From Eubacterium sp. (GTDB taxonomy: Bacteria > Bacillota > Clostridia > Lachnospirales > Lachnospiraceae): a stretch of 5,819 nt of DNA. The notes under the pieces are model-generated. The model was not told where the DNA came from and did no database searches. It worked only from the letters and a program-made list of their open reading frames with translations. Where the stretch lies: assembly GCA_024697885.1 (NCBI GenBank), contig JAILSA010000187.1, forward strand, positions 1-5,819, written 5' to 3'. The position numbers were made by a program, and so were the translations under genes. Shown here one piece after another: positions 1-5,819 of this stretch. Within the stretch, counting starts at the first letter, position 1. Every line of letters starts with the position of its first letter.

Positions 1-141
1 CGCAGGTTTTTGGCGGATGAAAGGGATTTTTGCCAGGAAGAGCTTGACCGACTTGAAATAGGCCAGGGGGTAGACAACACCAGTCTGGACCAGGCCCTAG
101 GTCAGATCGAGGCCAGGCTCCAGTCAAAAAAATGTAGATAA
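1..141 (+). CDS. C-terminal fragment of a probable guanylate-kinase-like protein
   Basis: The first reading frame is open from the window edge to a TAA at 139-141 and encodes 46 residues, starting RRFLADERDF and ending QSKKCR. The 5' part lies outside the window. The RRFLADExDF stretch, followed by an acidic helix and a VDNTSLDQALGQI-like segment, resembles the C-termini I recall for short guanylate-kinase-like proteins found next to yaaR/holB in Lachnospiraceae. The catalytic P-loop and nucleoside-binding region are not visible, so the activity is inferred only. Neighbourhood supports the call: in Bacillus subtilis a nucleotide kinase (tmk) sits just upstream of yaaQ-yaaR-holB. A stop codon 67 bases before the next gene fits a real gene end. 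It could instead be an unrelated helical protein. Confidence 0.55.
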   Translation, partial: RRFLADERDFCQEELDRLEIGQGVDNTSLDQALGQIEARLQSKKCR

Positions 142-154
142 AAGGGGCAAAAGA

Positions 155-163
155 TGGTATTAT
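155..163 (+). promoter_or_regulatory. weak candidate extended -10 promoter ahead of the yaaR-holB operon
   Basis: The short gap before yaaR contains TGGTATTAT, which fits a TGn extended -10 element with one mismatch to TATAAT. No good -35 box lies at the usual spacing. Transcription from here would start near 170 and leave a leader of roughly 40 bases. Read-through from the upstream gene is equally plausible, because no terminator hairpin is visible in the gap. Confidence 0.25.
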
Positions 164-208
164 AGGCTAGAAGAGGTATGCAAAAATTATGGATTGGAGG
201 GGTGACGC

Positions 209-649
209 ATGGATATTCGTGTAGACAATATGCAGCAGGTCAACCAGACAAGCCAGACCCAGCAAACCCAGCAGACAGGGGATGAATTTCGCTTTACTCT
301 CATGAGCTCCATTGAAGAAGAGGGGCTGGCAGAGAGACTCCAGGTCATGATGGAGGAAATCACCATGCAGGGAAAGAAGCTCGGCAAGAAAATGGACGTG
401 CGGGACATGAAGCACTATCGCCGCCTGATCAAGGAGTTTATGAACGAGATCGTCAACCGGTCTCACAAGTTTAGCCGAGAGAACTTCTTAGACCGCAGGG
501 GTAGACACAGAGTTTACGGCATGATTAAGCGGGTGGATGAGACCCTGGACGAATTGGCGGGGGAGCTGTTAAAGGATGAAAAAGACGCTCTGACCATTTT
601 AAATAAGGTGGATGAGATCAGAGGATTGTTGTTAGATATTATTACATAA
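209..649 (+). CDS. yaaR: YaaR family protein (DUF327)
   Basis: This 146-residue protein matches the DUF327/YaaR family in length and layout. A polar Gln/Thr-rich N-terminus (about residues 9-23) is followed by an all-helical charged domain. Family-like features are FRFTLMSS near residue 27, the EITMQGKKL segment around 50-58, the YRRLIKEFMNEIV helix around 70-82, and a C-terminal helix ending EIRGLLLDIIT. There is no signal peptide, membrane segment or enzymatic motif, so it should be cytosolic. Its biochemical function is not established. The start at 209 is set by a strong Shine-Dalgarno (GGAGGGGTGA, 196-205). It sits 20 bases ahead of holB, the conserved Firmicutes order, so co-transcription with holB is likely. 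The family call is firm from sequence and context; any link to replication or RNA metabolism is inference from position. Confidence 0.9.
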   Translation: MDIRVDNMQQVNQTSQTQQTQQTGDEFRFTLMSSIEEEGLAERLQVMMEEITMQGKKLGKKMDVRDMKHYRRLIKEFMNEIVNRSHKFSRENFLDRRGRHRVYGMIKRVDETLDELAGELLKDEKDALTILNKVDEIRGLLLDIIT

Positions 650-669
650 TCAACGGAGGATCGAGATCT

Positions 670-1659
670 ATGCATAAGTTTTCAGAAATTATAGGACATG
701 AGCAAATAAGAGACCACCTGGAGAAGGCAGTCAAGGGGGGAAAACCCTTCCATGCCTATATTTTCCAGGGAGATGTGGGAGTAGGCAAGGAGCATATGGT
801 AAAGACCTTTGCCGCGGCCCTTCAGTGCCAGAGTGACGAGGAAAAACCCTGCGGTCAGTGTCCATCCTGTATACAGTTTGAGTCGGGCAACCAGCCAGAT
901 GTGATTTGGGTTCAGCACGAGAAGGTGGACTACTACTCTGTAGATGAAATCCGCCAGCAGATTTGCAACACCATGGATATCAAGCCATTTTCCAGCCCTT
1001 ACAAGATTTATATTGTACAGGAAGCGGAAAAAATGAACGAGGCGGCTCAAAACGCCCTCCTAAAAACTCTGGAGGAGCCACCAAAATACGGTGTGGTCAT
1101 TCTTCTGACCAGCAATGTTTCCGCCCTGCTTCCAACCATTCAGTCCAGGTGTCTGACCCTGGAGTTTCGCCCTCTCAGCAACTCCATTGTAGAGCAGTAT
1201 CTGAGAGACCACGAGAGTGTACCGGACTACCTGGCAAAGACCAGTGCGGCCTTCGCCCAGGGAAATATTGGAAAGGCAGTGCGCTATGCCAAGTCCAACG
1301 ACTTTACAGGACGCAAGGACAGCATTTTGAACCTGCTCCACCATGTTATGACCATGGATATTCCGGACATGTTAGATGTGATTGAAGATTTGGGTACCCG
1401 CCGGGATGAGGTGAGGGATTATATTGATTTGATGCAGCTTTGGTATCGGGATGTTCTGATTTTCAAAGCCACCAAAAATATTAACCAGTTGATTTTCCAG
1501 AGCGACTCCGGCAACATTATGAAGGAGGCCGAGGGAAGATCCTATGAATCCCTTGAGAGGATTATGGATGCCTTTGAGAAGGCCAAAACCCGTCTCAAGG
1601 CCAATGTAAATTTTGAAATTACCATGGAACTTATGTTTTTGTCCATGAAAGACGAGTAG
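670..1659 (+). CDS. holB: DNA polymerase III subunit delta' (clamp loader)
   Basis: The 329-residue product is the delta' subunit of the clamp loader, which with delta and tau/gamma opens the beta sliding clamp and places it on primed DNA. The AAA+ fold is visible. IIGHEQIRDHL opens the domain, the P-loop-like GDVGVGKE lies at 34-41, and four cysteines (53, 61, 64, 67) form the zinc module typical of DnaX/HolB. NALLKTLEEPP follows at about 128-138, and the sensor/arginine-finger motif SRC at 159-161. The Walker B region reads IVQEAEKM (115-122) rather than a DExx box, as expected for a subunit that does not itself drive ATP hydrolysis. The rest is the helical collar domain. Length is normal for Firmicutes. 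The start is supported by GGAGG at 655-659. DnaX shares much of this fold but is much longer and has a canonical Walker B, so delta' is preferred. Confidence 0.95.
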   Translation: MHKFSEIIGHEQIRDHLEKAVKGGKPFHAYIFQGDVGVGKEHMVKTFAAALQCQSDEEKPCGQCPSCIQFESGNQPDVIWVQHEKVDYYSVDEIRQQICNTMDIKPFSSPYKIYIVQEAEKMNEAAQNALLKTLEEPPKYGVVILLTSNVSALLPTIQSRCLTLEFRPLSNSIVEQYLRDHESVPDYLAKTSAAFAQGNIGKAVRYAKSNDFTGRKDSILNLLHHVMTMDIPDMLDVIEDLGTRRDEVRDYIDLMQLWYRDVLIFKATKNINQLIFQSDSGNIMKEAEGRSYESLERIMDAFEKAKTRLKANVNFEITMELMFLSMKDE

Positions 1660-1682
1660 ATTAAAGGAGGACCAGGCCAAGC

Positions 1683-2729
1683 ATGAAGGAATTAATCGGT
1701 GTACGATTTCGACAGGCCGGGAAGGTATATTATTTTAGCCCAGGAGGCAATCAATTAAGACGCGGAGACCATGTGATTGTTGAGACGGTCAAGGGTCTTG
1801 AGATAGGCACAGTAATCTTGCCAAATACGGAAAAAAGCGACGAGGAGATTCCAGCTCCTCTCAAGAATATTATTCGAGTTGCCACCAAGGACGACATTAA
1901 GAAGGAACTGAAAAACAGGGAAAAGGAAAAAGAAGCCTACAAGATTTGCAAGGAAAAAATCGCCAAGAGAGGCTTGGAGATGAAGCTGATTGAGGCGGAA
2001 TACACCTTTGACAACAACAAGCTCTTGTTTTATTTTACAGCGGACGGAAGAATTGACTTCAGGGAGCTGGTAAAGGATTTGGCCAGCGTTTTCCGCACCC
2101 GCATTGAACTTCGCCAAATCGGCGTCAGGGACGAGACCAAAATGAGGGGAGGCATCGGCATCTGCGGAAGAGCCCTTTGCTGCCACACCTTCCTGTCGGA
2201 TTTTGCCCCAGTGTCCATTAAGATGGCCAAGGAGCAGAGCCTGTCCCTTAACCCAACCAAGATTTCTGGCGTCTGCGGCCGCCTCATGTGCTGTTTGAAA
2301 AATGAGGAGGAGGCCTACGAGGAGCTCAACAGCCGCCTGCCAAATGTGGGCAGCCGGGTCAAGACCCCAGAGGGCCTGTCAGGAGAGGTTCAGAGCGTCC
2401 GCGTCCTCAAGCAGAAGGTCAAGGTTGTGGTAGAGCTGGAGAATGACGAAAAAGAAGTAAGAGATTACGACGTGGCGGAGCTCAAGTTCCGCAGGTTTAC
2501 CCCTAAGGAAAAAATCCAAAACAAGCATGACAAGGAATTGAAAAAGCTTGAAGAGATGGACAAGGAGGACGCTAAGCAGGAAAAGGAGCGGGACTCCCAA
2601 GGGAAAAATAACAACAATAACAAGAAAAACAACTTTAAGGGCAAGGGTAAGCCAAGGGATGGCAAGCCTGAGTTCAAGAAGTCAAATCGGCCGGATAAGA
2701 GAGAGAGGAAGCCAAAAAAGGATGAGTAA
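1683..2729 (+). CDS. ricT: RicT/PSP1 family regulatory iron-sulfur protein (YaaT)
   Basis: This is the PSP1 C-terminal domain family protein called YaaT or RicT in Bacillus subtilis. There it forms a complex with RicA and RicF that carries Fe-S clusters and promotes RNase Y-dependent mRNA maturation, affecting sporulation, competence and biofilm formation. The diagnostic double motif is present: CGRALCC (Cys161, 166, 167) and CGRLMCC (Cys198, 203, 204), separated by 30 residues. A KOW-like beta segment follows (about 221-252). The core matches the whole family length of about 275 residues. Residues from about 276 to 348 add a Lys/Glu/Asn-rich tail with no predicted fold. The start is supported by AGGAGG at 1665-1670, and the gene follows holB by 23 bases. 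Its stop overlaps the trmN6 start. No ricA or ricF is present in the window, so partners must be encoded elsewhere if they exist. Confidence 0.93.
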   Translation: MKELIGVRFRQAGKVYYFSPGGNQLRRGDHVIVETVKGLEIGTVILPNTEKSDEEIPAPLKNIIRVATKDDIKKELKNREKEKEAYKICKEKIAKRGLEMKLIEAEYTFDNNKLLFYFTADGRIDFRELVKDLASVFRTRIELRQIGVRDETKMRGGIGICGRALCCHTFLSDFAPVSIKMAKEQSLSLNPTKISGVCGRLMCCLKNEEEAYEELNSRLPNVGSRVKTPEGLSGEVQSVRVLKQKVKVVVELENDEKEVRDYDVAELKFRRFTPKEKIQNKHDKELKKLEEMDKEDAKQEKERDSQGKNNNNNKKNNFKGKGKPRDGKPEFKKSNRPDKRERKPKKDE

Positions 2730-3477
2730 GGATTTTGCAAAAAAGCCTGACTTGCTTCCCGGCGAGAGATTAGATGATTTACAGCGGGACGGATTGTGTT
2801 TGATTCAAAATCCGTCCTGGTTTTGTTTTGGGATAGATGCAGTGCTTTTGTCCCACTTCGCCGAGACCAAGGAGGGGGATTTGTGCCTGGATTTGGGTAC
2901 GGGAAATGGCATTGTTCCCACCCTGCTCTACGGCAGAAACCCGGGAGGCCGCTTTCGGGGCCTCGAGATTCAGGAGGATGTGGCAGACATGGCCAGGCGC
3001 AGTGTGGAGTGGAATGATATTGGCCACGCTGTGGAAATTCTCACAGGAGACATAAGGGAGGCCTGCCAGATTTTTCCCAAGGCCTCCTTTGATGTGGTCA
3101 CTTCCAATCCTCCCTATATGACAGAGAGTCACGGCCTGGTGGGGGACCAGAACCACAAGGCCATCGCCCGCCACGAGATTATGTGCAAGTTAGAGGACCT
3201 GATCCGGGAGGCCACAGGCCTGCTAAAGCCCGGGGGACATTTTTTCATGGTTCACAGACCATTTCGCCTGGCGGAAATTTTTGACCTCATGAGAAAATAC
3301 AAGCTTGAGCCCAAGCGCATGCGGCTGGTTTGCCCCTATGTGGACAAGGAACCCAACCTGGTTTTGGTGGAGGGAGTCCGGGGGGGCAGGGCCAGGCTCA
3401 AGGTGGAGGCTCCCCTGATTGTCTACCAGGAGGGGGGACAATATACAGAGGAAATCAGAAAAATCTATTACGAATAG
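2722..3477 (+). CDS. trmN6: tRNA1(Val) adenine(37)-N6-methyltransferase family protein (YabB/TrmN6)
   Basis: The 251-residue product is a SAM-dependent methyltransferase of the YfiC/YabB group, annotated as N6-methylating adenine 37 next to the anticodon of tRNA-Val. Visible motifs are the SAM-binding glycine loop DLGTGNG (57-63), the acidic end of strand 2 in GLEIQ (80-84), and the amino-methyltransferase motif SNPPY with NPPY at 129-132. NPPY is typical of enzymes acting on an exocyclic amino group. GLLKPGGHFFMVHRP follows at about 166-180. The start at 2722 gives MSKDFAKKPDLLPGERLDDLQ-type family N-terminal sequence. The frame is open back to an ATG at 2548, but those 58 residues are Arg-rich, lie inside ricT and look unlike the family. 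The gene overlaps ricT in ATGAGTAA, which suggests translational coupling; only a weak, distant Shine-Dalgarno (AGAGG, 2704-2708) is seen. Substrate is inferred from family, not shown by the sequence. Confidence 0.88.
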   Translation: MSKDFAKKPDLLPGERLDDLQRDGLCLIQNPSWFCFGIDAVLLSHFAETKEGDLCLDLGTGNGIVPTLLYGRNPGGRFRGLEIQEDVADMARRSVEWNDIGHAVEILTGDIREACQIFPKASFDVVTSNPPYMTESHGLVGDQNHKAIARHEIMCKLEDLIREATGLLKPGGHFFMVHRPFRLAEIFDLMRKYKLEPKRMRLVCPYVDKEPNLVLVEGVRGGRARLKVEAPLIVYQEGGQYTEEIRKIYYE

Positions 3478-3480
3478 GAG
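3476..3480 (+). promoter_or_regulatory. Shine-Dalgarno of rsmI, overlapping the trmN6 stop
   Basis: AGGAG begins within the TAG stop codon of trmN6 (3475-3477) and lies 7 bases before the ATG at 3488. It selects 3488 as the rsmI start over the in-frame upstream ATG at 3419 and the internal ATG at 3497. The arrangement implies coupled translation of the two genes. Confidence 0.8.
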
Positions 3481-3487
3481 TATAAGA

Positions 3488-4333
3488 ATGTCTGGAATGC
3501 TATATTTGTGTGCCACACCAATTGGAAACCTGGAGGACATTACCCTCCGGGTTCTGAGAATCCTGCAGGAGGCGGATGTGATTGCGGCGGAGGACACCCG
3601 TCAGACCCGCAAGCTCTTGACCCGCTACGAGATCAAGACCCCGCTGACCAGTTATCACGAGCACAACAAAATGGAAAAGACCCCTGTTCTCATTCAGAAA
3701 CTTTTGGCAGGGGAAAATATAGCCCTGGTGACGGATGCGGGAACCCCTGCCATCTCCGATCCCGGGGAGGATCTGGTCAGAGCCTGCTATGAGGCTGGGG
3801 TGGAGGTGACCTCCCTGCCGGGGCCGGTGGCAGCAGTGACCGCCCTGACCCTGTCGGGCATGAGTGCCCGCCGATTTACCTTCGAGGCCTTTTTGCCTGT
3901 GAACAAAAAGGAGAGGGAGATAGTCCTAAATCGCCTCAAGGAAAGCCCTGTCACCACCATTATTTACGAGGCTCCCCACAGGCTCCTCAAGACCTTAGAA
4001 ATCCTTAAGGAGTATGTAGGTCCGGACCGCCGGCTGGCAGTCTGCAAGGAGTTGACCAAAAAGCACGAGAAGGCCCTTCACTTTACCCTGGAGGAGGCCA
4101 TTAGCTACCACAGGGAAAATCCCCCTAAGGGGGAGTATGTCCTGGTGATTGAGGGGGCGGACCAGGAGGCCCTGGAGGAGGCCAGGCAGGACCAGTGGAA
4201 AAAAATGACTTTAGAGGACCACATGTATCATTACCTGTCCCAGGGAATTGACAAGAAGGAGGCCATAAAAAAGGTGGCCAAAGACCGGGGCATCTCCAAG
4301 CGAGACGTCTACAATGAGTTGGTAAGAGAGTAA
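3488..4333 (+). CDS. rsmI: 16S rRNA (cytidine(1402)-2'-O)-methyltransferase
   Basis: This 281-residue protein is RsmI (YraL/YabC type). It uses SAM to 2'-O-methylate C1402 of 16S rRNA in the ribosomal decoding centre. Hallmarks of the tetrapyrrole-methylase-like fold appear in order: YLCATPIGNLEDITLR (6-21), AEDTRQTRKLL (34-44), YHEHN (56-60), VTDAGTPAISDPG (81-93), PGPVAAVTALTLSG (111-124), YEAPHRLLKTLE (160-171), KELTKKHE (187-194) and PKGEYVLVI (213-221). The C-terminal small domain ends with GISKRDVYNELV (268-279), a helix-turn-helix-like segment common in RsmI. Length is normal for the family. One small deviation is Cys8 where the family usually has Val. The 10-base gap from trmN6 shows it is the last gene of the operon, and a hairpin terminator follows. 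Confidence 0.97.
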   Translation: MSGMLYLCATPIGNLEDITLRVLRILQEADVIAAEDTRQTRKLLTRYEIKTPLTSYHEHNKMEKTPVLIQKLLAGENIALVTDAGTPAISDPGEDLVRACYEAGVEVTSLPGPVAAVTALTLSGMSARRFTFEAFLPVNKKEREIVLNRLKESPVTTIIYEAPHRLLKTLEILKEYVGPDRRLAVCKELTKKHEKALHFTLEEAISYHRENPPKGEYVLVIEGADQEALEEARQDQWKKMTLEDHMYHYLSQGIDKKEAIKKVAKDRGISKRDVYNELVRE

Positions 4334-4356
4334 AAAACGGAATAGATTTTTCCTTT

Positions 4357-4393
4357 AGACAGGAGGGGTGTTCTTTACATCCCCTCTTGTTTT
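4357..4393 (+). terminator. Rho-independent terminator after rsmI
   Basis: CAGGAGGGG (4360-4368) pairs with CCCCTCTTG (4381-4389) in a 9-bp stem with one G-T wobble and a 12-base loop. The stem can extend three pairs outward (A-T, G-T, A-T). A short TTTT run lies at 4390-4393, so the T-tract is modest and termination may be incomplete. The position, beginning 24 bases after the rsmI stop, fits the end of the operon. Confidence 0.68.
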
Positions 4394-4403
4394 ATGATAA
4401 AAT
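4374..4403 (+). promoter_or_regulatory. candidate vegetative promoter of the symporter gene
   Basis: TTTACA (4374-4379, one mismatch to TTGACA) and TAAAAT (4398-4403, one mismatch to TATAAT) are 18 bases apart. Transcription would start near 4410 and leave a leader of about 53 bases. The -35 lies in the loop and the spacer includes the 3' arm of the preceding terminator, so the two signals overlap. The region is AT-rich, so a chance match is possible. Confidence 0.4.
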
Positions 4404-4409
4404 AAATTT

Positions 4410-4434
4410 GGGTGTTTGCGACTTTTTCACACCC
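4410..4434 (+). repeat. inverted repeat near the expected transcription start of the symporter gene
   Basis: GGGTGT (4410-4415) and ACACCC (4429-4434) form a perfect 6-bp inverted repeat separated by 13 bases. It starts about where transcription from the candidate promoter would begin. It could be an operator for a dimeric regulator or a 5' stem-loop in the mRNA. No T-run follows, so it is not a terminator. The regulator is unknown and the role is inferred from position only. Confidence 0.4.
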
Positions 4435-4462
4435 GGATCACAGAGAAGGAGACAAAAATATA

Positions 4463-5819
4463 ATGATGATTAAAGTGATTTTGCTCGTGGTATTTTTTGC
4501 TGTCATGATGGGGATCGGAGTATACAGCAGAAGACACGCGACCAATGTAAGTGGGTTTGTGTTAGGTGGTAGAGCAGTGGGGCCTTGGCTTACGGCCTTT
4601 GCCTACGGAACGTCCTATTTTTCCGCCGTGGTATTTGTGGGATACGCAGGACAGTTTGGATACAAATACGGTTTATCCTCTACCTGGATTGGAATCGGCA
4701 ACGCCCTTTTGGGCTCTCTTATTGCCTGGGTGGTTTTGGGAAGAAGAACCAGAATCATGTCCAAGCACCTAAAGACCATGACCATGCCGGACTTTTTTGG
4801 TAAGAGATACGACAGCCAGGCCCTTCGAGTGGCGGCGTCCGTAATCACTTTTATCTTTTTGATTCCATATACGGCATCTGTTTACAACGGCCTGTCCAAC
4901 CTTTTTGGTATGGCCTTTGACATTGATTTCAGGATTTGTGTAATTGTGATGGCCATTCTCACAGGCGTCTATGTTATTATCGGCGGCTACATGGCGACGG
5001 CCCTCAACGACCTGATTCAGGGAATTATTATGCTCTTTGGAATCGTGGCAATCATTGTGGCAGTCCTCAATGGCCACGGGGGCTTTTTGGCAGCAGTCAA
5101 GGAGCTGGCTCAGGTGGAGAGCGATGTGATGCCAGGTGCCTATGCATCTTTCTTTGGGCCGGACCCACTAAACCTTTTGGGAGTAGTTATTTTGACCTCC
5201 CTTGGAACCTGGGGTCTGCCTCAGATGATCCAGAAATTCTATGCCATCAAGGACGAAAAATCCGTCCACACAGGAACGATTATCTCCACCTTCTTTGCCA
5301 TTGTGGTGGCAGGTGGATGCTATTTCCTAGGTGGATTTAGCCGAATTTCCGGTGTGACACCGGCAGCGGATGGCAGCGTGGCCTATGATACCATTATCCC
5401 AACCATGCTGTCCTCACTTCCAGACATTTTGATTGGAATTACCATTGTGCTGGTTCTGTCCGCCTCCATGTCTACCCTGTCCAGTCTGGTTTTGACCTCT
5501 AGTTCCACCCTGACCCTGGATTTTATTAAGCCGGTCTTTATGAAAAAAATGGACGAGTTCAAGCAGCTGGCCTGGATGCGAGTTTTGCTGGCATTTTTCA
5601 TTGTGATTTCCGTTGTGATCGCCTTGGATCCACCGGCCTTTATTGCCCAGCTCATGGGTATTTCCTGGGGAGCCCTGGCGGGAGCCTTCTTGGCCCCATT
5701 CCTCTACGGACTCTACTGGAAGGGCGTGACCAGGGCAGCCGTTTGGGCCAGCTTTATTTGCGGTGTGGGAATCACCGTGGCCAACATGTTTATCAACTTT
5801 ATTGCCTCCCCAATTAATG
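4463..5819 (+). CDS. sodium:solute symporter (SSF family), 3' end outside the window
   Basis: The frame is open from ATG 4463 to the window edge: 452 codons plus one base. It encodes a very hydrophobic membrane protein of the SSF family (PutP-like), which couples sodium entry to uptake of a small solute across the cytoplasmic membrane. About twelve membrane segments can be picked out, roughly 3-20, 41-63, 72-92, 122-147, 157-175, 184-203, 236-256, 270-291, 320-345, 370-388, 398-419 and 425-448. Family signatures are GGYMATALNDLIQG (174-187), GTWGLPQMIQKFYAIK (248-263) and SASMSTLSS (333-341). The last is the Ser/Thr-rich segment that provides sodium ligands in PutP. Typical members have about 480-510 residues, so only a short C-terminal part is missing. 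AGGAG at 4447-4451 supports ATG 4463, with ATG 4466 as an alternative. The substrate cannot be told from sequence; proline or another organic solute is only a guess. Confidence 0.93.
   Translation, partial: MMIKVILLVVFFAVMMGIGVYSRRHATNVSGFVLGGRAVGPWLTAFAYGTSYFSAVVFVGYAGQFGYKYGLSSTWIGIGNALLGSLIAWVVLGRRTRIMSKHLKTMTMPDFFGKRYDSQALRVAASVITFIFLIPYTASVYNGLSNLFGMAFDIDFRICVIVMAILTGVYVIIGGYMATALNDLIQGIIMLFGIVAIIVAVLNGHGGFLAAVKELAQVESDVMPGAYASFFGPDPLNLLGVVILTSLGTWGLPQMIQKFYAIKDEKSVHTGTIISTFFAIVVAGGCYFLGGFSRISGVTPAADGSVAYDTIIPTMLSSLPDILIGITIVLVLSASMSTLSSLVLTSSSTLTLDFIKPVFMKKMDEFKQLAWMRVLLAFFIVISVVIALDPPAFIAQLMGISWGALAGAFLAPFLYGLYWKGVTRAAVWASFICGVGITVANMFINFIASPIN

Noticed and set aside
963..1385. Second-frame + strand open frame inside holB
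   Set aside because: Its translation is low in structure and rich in Gly/Ser/Pro/Cys, with no Shine-Dalgarno, and holB is unambiguous on the same strand.
682..2186. Several 70-140 codon minus-strand open frames opposite holB and ricT
   Set aside because: They are antisense shadows of strongly coding frames, without ribosome binding sites or recognisable domains.
2548..2721. 58-codon in-frame extension upstream of trmN6 inside ricT
   Set aside because: It is Arg/Ser/Lys-rich, reads the ricT tail in another frame and does not resemble any YabB/TrmN6 N-terminus. The ATG at 2722 gives the family-like start and a normal length.
3419..3487. Upstream in-frame ATG for rsmI within trmN6
   Set aside because: The 23 extra residues are not RsmI-like. 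A well-placed AGGAG selects ATG 3488 and gives the standard length.
4410..4434. Inverted repeat as a second terminator or a riboswitch
   Set aside because: No T-run follows the second arm, and a leader of about 53 bases with a single 6-bp stem is too small for any known riboswitch class.
4936..5340. 134-codon open frame in another frame inside the symporter
   Set aside because: The symporter frame is continuous and carries clear SSF signatures. The alternative is His/Cys/Arg-rich with no family resemblance.

Overview
The window looks like a chromosomal housekeeping segment of a low-to-mid GC Gram-positive bacterium, most likely a Clostridia member of the Lachnospiraceae type. The evidence is the DUF327 (YaaR) - HolB - RicT/PSP1 - TrmN6 - RsmI gene order, strong AGGAGG-like ribosome binding sites, all genes on one strand, and a truncated upstream gene whose C-terminus resembles the guanylate-kinase-like proteins I recall at this locus in Lachnospiraceae. 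The taxonomic call is inference from gene content and order. No rRNA, tRNA, mobile element or CRISPR array is visible.

Layout, all on the + strand. Positions 1-141 hold the C-terminal end of an upstream gene, probably a nucleotide-kinase-like (Gmk) protein. A 67-base gap follows, with a weak extended -10 candidate and a good Shine-Dalgarno. Then comes a tight run: yaaR-like DUF327 (209-649), holB for the DNA polymerase III delta' subunit (670-1659), ricT/PSP1 (1683-2729), trmN6-like methyltransferase (2722-3477, overlapping ricT by 8 bases) and rsmI (3488-4333). Gaps are 20, 23, -8 and 10 bases, so this is very probably one operon. It ends at a hairpin with a short T-run (about 4357-4393). 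Positions 4334-4462 are intergenic and hold the terminator, a candidate promoter overlapping its 3' side, and a 6-bp inverted repeat near the expected transcription start. The last gene (4463 to the window end) is a 452-codon fragment of a sodium:solute symporter (SSF family), open at the 3' edge.

The operon joins replication (clamp-loader delta'), RNA metabolism (RicT, which in Bacillus subtilis works with RicA and RicF in mRNA maturation by RNase Y), tRNA modification (TrmN6) and 16S rRNA 2'-O-methylation (RsmI). It resembles the B. subtilis tmk-yaaQ-yaaR-holB-yaaT-yabA-yabB-yazA-yabC region but lacks yabA and yazA. The symporter is functionally unrelated and is probably a separate transcription unit.

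I found no convincing novel system. The items most worth a second look are the long Lys/Asn-rich tail on RicT, the compact terminator/promoter/inverted-repeat arrangement ahead of the symporter, and the unusual upstream gene tail.
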